Origin: CAVQBJ01 sp963819075
Lineage (GTDB): Bacteria; Actinomycetota; Thermoleophilia; Solirubrobacterales; Solirubrobacteraceae
Direction of reading: 5' to 3'
DNA: 64,000 nucleotides
NCBI GenBank assembly: GCA_963819075.1
Contig: CAWFUP010000001.1
Span: 434,001 to 498,000, forward strand
Shown here: positions 59,586 to 64,000 of the stretch, in pieces
How positions within the stretch are numbered: the first letter of the stretch is position 1
Layout: each line of letters begins with the position of its first letter
Notes under the pieces: generated by a model
Seen by the model: only the letters and a program-made list of their open reading frames with translations
Database searches by the model: none
Told to the model about the DNA's origin: nothing
Program-made: the position numbers and the translations under genes

Positions 59586-61346
59586 GTGCGCAGAGATCCA
59601 CTCCTCCCCACCGCGGACGCCTCGCGGACGATGTCACGCACCCCCCGTCGAGCGCTCGCGCTGGCAGTCGCGCTCGCCGCGGCGTTCGGCGGATCGGGCG
59701 CGCTGATGGCCTCTGCGGCGCTCGCCGGACCAACGCTGTACGCCGCCGGCGTCGGCGAGGTGTCGCCGATCGACCTGACGAACGACACCGTCGGCGCGAG
59801 CGTCGGCATTCCCGTGGGCTCGGTGCGGGCGATCGCCGTCGCCCCCGACGACGCAACGGCCTGGTTAGCCGCGGGAACCGCCTACGAGGTGCCGGTGGAT
59901 CTCGCCACGAGCACCTTGGGCATCTACTTCATCGTCGGCCTGACCCCCGACGCGATCGCGATCACCCCCGACGGCAGCACCGCCTACGTCGCCAACGCGA
60001 GCGGCGGGACGGTGCGCATGCTGGATCTCACCAACCAAGGCCGCCCGGGCGCGTCCATCAGCGTCGGCTCCACGCCCGCCGCGATCGCGATCAGCCCGGA
60101 CGGCAGCACCGCCTACGCCGCCAACTCGCGCGACAACACCGTCACGCCGATCGACCTCACCAACGACACGGCCGGCACGCCGATCCCCGTCGGCAACACG
60201 CCCGACGCGATCGCGATCACCCCCGACGGCAGCACGGCCTACGTCGCCAACTCGGGCGACAACACCGTCACGCCGATCGACCTCACCAACGACACGGCCG
60301 GCACGCCGATCCCCGTCGGCATCACGCCCGACGCGATCGCGATCACCCCCGACGGCAGCACCGCCTACGTCGGCGACGGAGGCGACGACATCGTCACGCC
60401 GATCGACCTCACCACGAAGACGGCCGGCACGCCGATCGTCGTGGGCATCACGTCCGACGCGATCGCGATCACCCCCGACGGCACCACCGCCTACGTCGGC
60501 GGCGCATCGAGCCGCAACCTGACGCCGATCGACGTGGCCAGCGACACCGCACGCACTTCGATCGACTCCGGTCTCTCCGGTGTAGCCGCGCTGGCCATCA
60601 CGCCCGATCAGGCGCCGGTGGCCGCGTTCGCCGCGACCCCCGCGCCAGCGGGACAGGCGAGCTCGTTCAACGGCTCGACCTCGACGGCGTCGGCCATCGC
60701 TTCCGGAACGATCTCGCACTACCACTGGGACTTCGGCGACGGCACGAGCGCCACGACGAGCACCGCGGCGACGAACCACACCTACGCCTCGGCGGGCAAC
60801 TACACCATCACGCTGACGGCCACCGACGCCGACGGCTGCTCGACGGCGACGGTCTTCACCGGGCAGACCGTGTATTGCCACGGCTCGGCGGCCGCGGCGA
60901 CGACACAACAGATCACCGTGCCCGCCGCCGTGGCGACCACGACGACGACCACGAGCTCGAGCACCGCGTCCACGGCGAGGGTGACGTCCACGACGAGCGC
61001 CGCAACGACGACGAGCACCAGCTCGCCCACCATCGCGACCACGACGACGACCACGACCACGACGAGTCGAGCGGCGCCGGCGCCGCGTCCGCCGCTCGCG
61101 AGCCGCCGGTCGCTCACCGTCCACGACAACGAGCTGCCCCCGGGCACGCGGTTGCGACTCGAGAAGGTGCTGGTCAACGGCAAGGTCTACCGGGTGCTGC
61201 GCGGGCGCCGAGCGCCCGTGCTGATCTCCTTCGTCGGGACCGCGTGTTCGACGCGCCACACGATGCGGATCGAGATCGTCTCGGTGACCACGCGAGGACG
61301 GGTCTACCGCGCCTGGCGGGTCATTCACCTGTGCCGCACGCGATGA
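59586..61346 (+). CDS. Secreted YVTN-propeller and PKD protein with a Thr-rich linker
   Basis: 586 residues from GTG 59586 (AGGAG 5 bp upstream). The signal peptide is RALALAVALAAAFGGSGALM. Seven blades follow, each about 42 residues, of the form TPDAIAITPDGSTAYVANSG with DNTVTPIDLTNDT (about 60-330). Then a PKD domain (SHYHWDFGDGTSATTSTAAT, NHTYASAGNYTITLTATDAD), a linker of nearly pure Thr/Ser/Ala (about 440-500), and a basic C-terminal domain (RLRLEKVLVNGKVYRVLRGR). At DNA level the blade repeats are almost identical with a period of 126 bp (60171-60420). It is probably a surface or matrix protein. Confidence 0.87.
   Translation: MRRDPLLPTADASRTMSRTPRRALALAVALAAAFGGSGALMASAALAGPTLYAAGVGEVSPIDLTNDTVGASVGIPVGSVRAIAVAPDDATAWLAAGTAYEVPVDLATSTLGIYFIVGLTPDAIAITPDGSTAYVANASGGTVRMLDLTNQGRPGASISVGSTPAAIAISPDGSTAYAANSRDNTVTPIDLTNDTAGTPIPVGNTPDAIAITPDGSTAYVANSGDNTVTPIDLTNDTAGTPIPVGITPDAIAITPDGSTAYVGDGGDDIVTPIDLTTKTAGTPIVVGITSDAIAITPDGTTAYVGGASSRNLTPIDVASDTARTSIDSGLSGVAALAITPDQAPVAAFAATPAPAGQASSFNGSTSTASAIASGTISHYHWDFGDGTSATTSTAATNHTYASAGNYTITLTATDADGCSTATVFTGQTVYCHGSAAAATTQQITVPAAVATTTTTTSSSTASTARVTSTTSAATTTSTSSPTIATTTTTTTTTSRAAPAPRPPLASRRSLTVHDNELPPGTRLRLEKVLVNGKVYRVLRGRRAPVLISFVGTACSTRHTMRIEIVSVTTRGRVYRAWRVIHLCRTR
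60171..60422. repeat. Tandem 126-bp coding repeats (YVTN blades)
   Basis: GCCGGCACGCCGATCCCCGT recurs at 60171 and 60297 with near-identical DNA through each unit. A third, more diverged unit follows to about 60548. 126 bp equals 42 codons, one blade. The DNA identity exceeds what blade function needs, so duplication or gene conversion is recent. Confidence 0.8.
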
Positions 61347-61559
61347 ACGCGCTCGGCCCGGAAGTGCGCATACCACGACGATTGCGGCGACGAACTCGGC
61401 GGTCCAGGCGCGACGACTCCTTCGGCGATCGGGCAGCCGCGCCCGACCGCAAGGTCACGCCCGGCTCCTTATGTCCGGGAACGGCAACGTCGCGTTGACC
61501 GGCGGGTGACTGGTCCCTGCGTGCTCGCGACGTGGCCGATTTCCTGGCAGTCGCTACTC

Positions 61560-61976
61560 TCACCGATTGATTGGCGTTACCTCGAACCACTCCTCGTACA
61601 ACGCGAGTGTGACCTGAAACTGATCGAAGAACCCGGTCAGCCCAAGTAGTCCGAAGGCCGGAACCCATGGGTCGCAGAACCACACCGGCGCGGCCCACGA
61701 GTAGGTGTCATTGCGGTCGCTCACGAGCAGGTTGACCTCGGCCATTAGCGCGGTGACTACCCCGCCCCCGACCGCGAGTTGCGTACGCGGAGCTTCTGAC
61801 AGGTCCACACCACAGAGCTCAGCGACGTACAGGCCAAACCGAATCGCAGTCGCGCCGCTGTCCAGGAGACACGCCTGGGGGGCGATCTCCAGGCCCTCAA
61901 CGACGACGTCCACGATCGGTCGTGCGCGAACGCCCTCTTGACCAGGGTCGGGAAGCTCTCGGAAATCGAACCTCAC
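61560..61976 (-). CDS. Retropepsin-like aspartic protease (clan AA type)
   Basis: 138 residues. PQACLLDSGATAIRFGLYVA has the D-S-G-A active-site loop of single-domain aspartic proteases; VDVVVEGLEI before it and AFGLLGLTGFFDQFQVTLAL after it (the I/LLG-x-x-G/D-FF region that follows the active-site loop) fit the family. Such proteins work as dimers. Its start overlaps the stop of the upstream gene by 4 bp, so they are one unit. Bacterial members have few known substrates. Confidence 0.7.
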   Translation of the reverse strand: MRFDFRELPDPGQEGVRARPIVDVVVEGLEIAPQACLLDSGATAIRFGLYVAELCGVDLSEAPRTQLAVGGGVVTALMAEVNLLVSDRNDTYSWAAPVWFCDPWVPAFGLLGLTGFFDQFQVTLALYEEWFEVTPINR

Positions 61977-62473
61977 AGGGGCGCGAGCCCGGTCGCGGCG
62001 AGTTCATCCTCTGGCACGCGAAACATACTGTCTGCCTTTTGGCCGTGCTGGGCGAGCCATCCGACCAGCTCCTGCGGAGATCCGGTCGCGTGGATGATGT
62101 CGTCATCCTTGAGTGCGACCCATTGGCCAGACAGAGATCGCAATCGGTCAGCCAGTCGGTCGGGAGCGGGACCGGTCTGCTGTCGGACGTTAGCGTGACG
62201 TGACCCCGCGGCTCTGGGGCCGCGTCGGCCCGCGGCGAAGCCGAGCCGGATGAGCGTTCGCCTCGCCTGGTGTGTCGTGAAGTCGGCTCGGTCAAGACCT
62301 GTGACCTCGCTCACAATCTGCTTTGGCGGAAACCGTCTTGCTCCGACGACCACATAATGGCTGGTAATCGGCTCGGGGTCGATCGTGCGCACGGCGCGCA
62401 CCACGTCGCTGTTGCGCAGCACGAAGGGCTGTCCTGCAATCGTCACGTGCCTTACGACCGTCTTCTCCACCAT
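61973..62473 (-). CDS. Two-domain protein: ScoMcrA-head-like N-terminus and DUF5678-like C-terminus
   Basis: 166 residues. The N-terminal part, VLRNSDVVRAVRTIDPEPIT and HYVVVGARRFPPKQIVSEVT, resembles a DNA-reading head domain in which Y-x-V-x-G-x-R-x-x-PPK is conserved (ScoMcrA-type), but this is a weak match. The C-terminal part, LRSLSGQWVALKDDDIIHAT and LVGWLAQHGQKADSMFRVPE, follows DUF5678 (G-x-WVA-L-x-D-G-x-V-x-x-x-G-x-x-x-x-EL-x-x-x-L). It is coupled to a downstream aspartic-protease gene. The role is unknown. Confidence 0.55.
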   Translation of the reverse strand: MVEKTVVRHVTIAGQPFVLRNSDVVRAVRTIDPEPITSHYVVVGARRFPPKQIVSEVTGLDRADFTTHQARRTLIRLGFAAGRRGPRAAGSRHANVRQQTGPAPDRLADRLRSLSGQWVALKDDDIIHATGSPQELVGWLAQHGQKADSMFRVPEDELAATGLAPL

Positions 62474-62691
62474 GGTTTCTCCGTAGCGGTTTCTCTGTGG
62501 TGTCTCTGCCTGAGATTAGCACTCGACGGGAGCTTCGCAAGCAAATCGACAGCCCAGTGGGTGTGGCTCTCCTTGATCGGGATGGCGACGGCGAGCCGCT
62601 AGGCGAGCCGCCGCCCCCTGCGAGTAGTCGCAGGCGTCGAGAGCCCTCCCGCGAGGTCGCGCGCGACGCCGTCGATCAGGCGCGTGGGCCG

Positions 62692-63530
62692 TTATGGGCC
62701 CAGAAGTGTCGCGGGCACAACCGCCACTCCGTCCTCGCGCCTGTACGCGGTCGGCCCCGTGGTGAGAACGACCTGGTCGAGGACCTGGTCGCCGAGTTTG
62801 GTCTTGAGCCATTTCAGGTGGCGGACGTCGCCATCGCTCACGTCCCGTGCCAGCTTGACCTCGATCGCCACGACGCTGCCGTCTGCACGCTCGACGATGA
62901 GATCAACCTCTTGTCGCCCGCGCGCCGTCCGCAGATCTTTGACGCGAGCCTCGCTCTGGGCCGCGTAGACACGTACGGCGCCGTCCGGAATGTCCCGGTC
63001 CAGGATGTGCTCGACGTAGCCATCGAGTTGGCTACGCAGCGCTCGACCCGACAGCGACCGCAGGCCGGGCAGGCTCGAGGCGAGCACCTCGTCCGTGTAA
63101 TCCGCGACGCCGAAGGTGGTCGCCCCATCGACGGGAGCCCGCATGCCGGTCAGGAGCGCGGAGAGACTGAGCGTGGCCTGTGGCAAGCGCTCGCTGAGCG
63201 AGAGCGGGCGCATGCGAACGCCCCGATGCGAGCAGCACCTGAGTGAGTCGGCGGAGGATCGGGAACCGCCGAGCCGGTGAGGAGAAAGCTGCCAGGAGGC
63301 GCTCCGTTATCCACGGCGCGGCGCACGAGGTCCCAAACCTCGGGCAGCCGCTGCCACTCGTCGATGAGTACCGGACTCTGTCCTTCCAGCAAGCGCGCCG
63401 GGTCCGCCCGGGCTACCGCGAGCTCGGCGGGGTCGTCAAGGGCGCGCACCGTGTTGGCGCGCTCAGCTCGTCCAGCTCGTCGTCCACAGTGCGGCGCTGG
63501 TACGGCGGAGCAACCCCCATAGTCGCGCAA
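62692..63530 (-). pseudogene. AAA_14/DUF4143 ATPase, P-loop and middle deleted
   Basis: Minus-strand pieces in order: YQRRTVDDELDELSA (start region), then RANTVRALDDPAELAVARAD and VLIDEWQRLPEVWDLVRRAV (Walker B), GSFLLTGSAVP, a frame change near 63240, RMRPLSLSERLPQATLSLSA, GYVEHILDRDIPD, directly followed by VYAAQSEARVKDLRTARGRQ and EVDLIVERADGSVVAIEVKL (nuclease-like fold), to the stop at 62692. The Walker A segment that should follow DELSA is deleted, and about 140 residues between DRDIPD and VYAAQ are missing. Relatives are about 400 residues long. The gene is dead. Confidence 0.82.
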
Positions 63531-63692
63531 GCACATCCAGCGCAGCAGACTAAAACCGACGTTTGCGGCAGTTCCTAACCGGCTCTTGCGGCAGATCGAA
63601 ACCATCGCGTGCGGCAACCAGGCAGCGTCGAGCGCGCACGGGATCGACCAGACCCCGCCGGTCCGGACTCTCGCCAGCCTACCGACCTGACT

Positions 63693-63773
63693 ACGCCCGC
63701 TGCGGCGGCAGCTCTCCGGCTGGACCCTCTGCCCTGGCGTTCGGACGCCGACCGATGCCGCGGCTGGCTGTCT
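63693..63773 (-). repeat. Dispersed 80-bp repeat, copy 2 (inverted)
   Basis: Reverse complement of the element at 22594-22673. Plus strand begins ACGCCCGCTGCGGCGGCAG and ends GCCGCGGCTGGCTGTCT. It differs by a few substitutions and about 5 bp of gaps. It lies between the DUF4143 remnant and the partial acetyltransferase. Confidence 0.8.
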
Positions 63774-63879
63774 GGCGTAGAGAGCGCGCCTGACGCGACG
63801 ATCGCTTCCACGCGGGGCCGCCGAGAGAGCGCACGATCGCGTTGGTGACGGCGTTCGGCGCCGGGTATCGGAACTCCGG

Positions 63880-64000
63880 CTTCGCGCCGGTCTCCGTCGG
63901 CGTTGGAGATCCCGGCGCATGCGGATTGCTGGGCCGAACCGGGTCTGCGCGACGCCGATTTGTCTAAAGCCGACCCGCGCGTAGAGCCCTCGCGCGGGCC
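63880..64000 (-). CDS. GNAT acetyltransferase, C-terminal part (continues beyond window)
   Basis: On the minus strand from the window edge: ARGLYARVGFRQIGVAQTRF, then GPAIRMRRDL. A-x-x-LY-x-x-x-GF is the last conserved GNAT element, followed by the final strand. The N-terminal part and acetyl-CoA loop lie outside. After RRDL the frame stays open through low-complexity Arg-rich sequence, so the true end is uncertain. Confidence 0.6.

Noticed and set aside
59865..61376. Minus-strand frame of 503 codons
   Set aside because: Antisense of the repetitive YVTN/PKD gene, whose composition keeps the opposite strand open; Arg/Gly/Asp-rich without domains.
1..64000. CRISPR arrays, rRNA genes and tRNA genes
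   Set aside because: No regularly spaced direct repeats of 24-40 bp with unique spacers, no rRNA cores and no complete tRNA cloverleaf were found by reading.

Overview
The window is high-GC bacterial DNA of actinobacterial character. Solirubrobacterales or another Thermoleophilia lineage fits best. The reasons are many GTG and TTG starts, ATGA/GTGA gene overlaps, secreted proteins with streptogramin-lyase-like, YVTN and PKD repeats, an ECF42 sigma factor paired with a DGPF protein, and expansions of DHA2-type MFS pumps and TetR/HxlR/MarR regulators. This placement is inferred from gene style, because no rRNA or marker gene is present.

Layout. 0-6.5 kb holds small regulator-target pairs (MarR/cupin, TetR/CrtA-like monooxygenase) and decaying genes: a frameshifted monooxygenase, an MFS pump lacking its first helix, a frameshifted RibD-like reductase, and an SDR fragment abutting a response-regulator fragment. 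7.0-16.4 kb is a tight same-strand cluster of eleven genes and remnants. It encodes an epoxide hydrolase, two further alpha/beta hydrolases, a 62-residue protein, a flavin disulfide oxidoreductase, an SDR, a redoxin-like protein, a nitronate monooxygenase, a MOSC/ferredoxin-reductase/2Fe-2S fusion and a VOC protein. It reads as an oxidative detoxification or catabolic operon. 16.5-22.1 kb has two paralogous MFS pumps around a TetR regulator, then an ECF42 sigma factor with its DGPF partner. 24-30.5 kb has tacAT, an EAL protein, a hicBA remnant, a secreted protein and a DUF6883/DUF4926-like pair.

31.7-33.9 kb is a secreted PKD-like gene split by an ISAzo13-family element; removing the element restores the reading frame. 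34-41 kb carries a membrane protein, a secreted serpin, an HxlR/MFS/methyltransferase group and a secreted glycosidase. 41.4-56 kb is an accessory island. It holds HTH-PIN, DUF433/DUF5615, AbiEi/AbiEii, hipBA flanked by two paralogous AAA ATPases, and an Xre/RES module, with a PadR/sulfocyanin group and a lyase-like propeller protein between them. 56-64 kb holds a secreted phospholipase D, an ECF sigma factor, a STAS-like protein, a YVTN/PKD protein, an aspartic-protease pair, a DUF4143 ATPase that has lost its P-loop, and a partial acetyltransferase.

Two themes stand out. Seven recognised or likely toxin-antitoxin modules, plus one possible pair, lie between 24 and 56 kb. In the modules that are broken, the damage is on the toxin-like side (HicA, DUF5615 and possibly DUF6883) while the partner stays intact. 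Two dispersed non-coding repeats are also present: an 80-bp element at 22.6 and 63.7 kb in opposite orientation, and a roughly 100-bp hairpin element at 29.7 and 34.8 kb. Several genes carry single-base frameshifts (2.65, 5.35, 11.01, 23.59 and 25.37 kb). Some may be sequencing errors, so these calls depend on read support.
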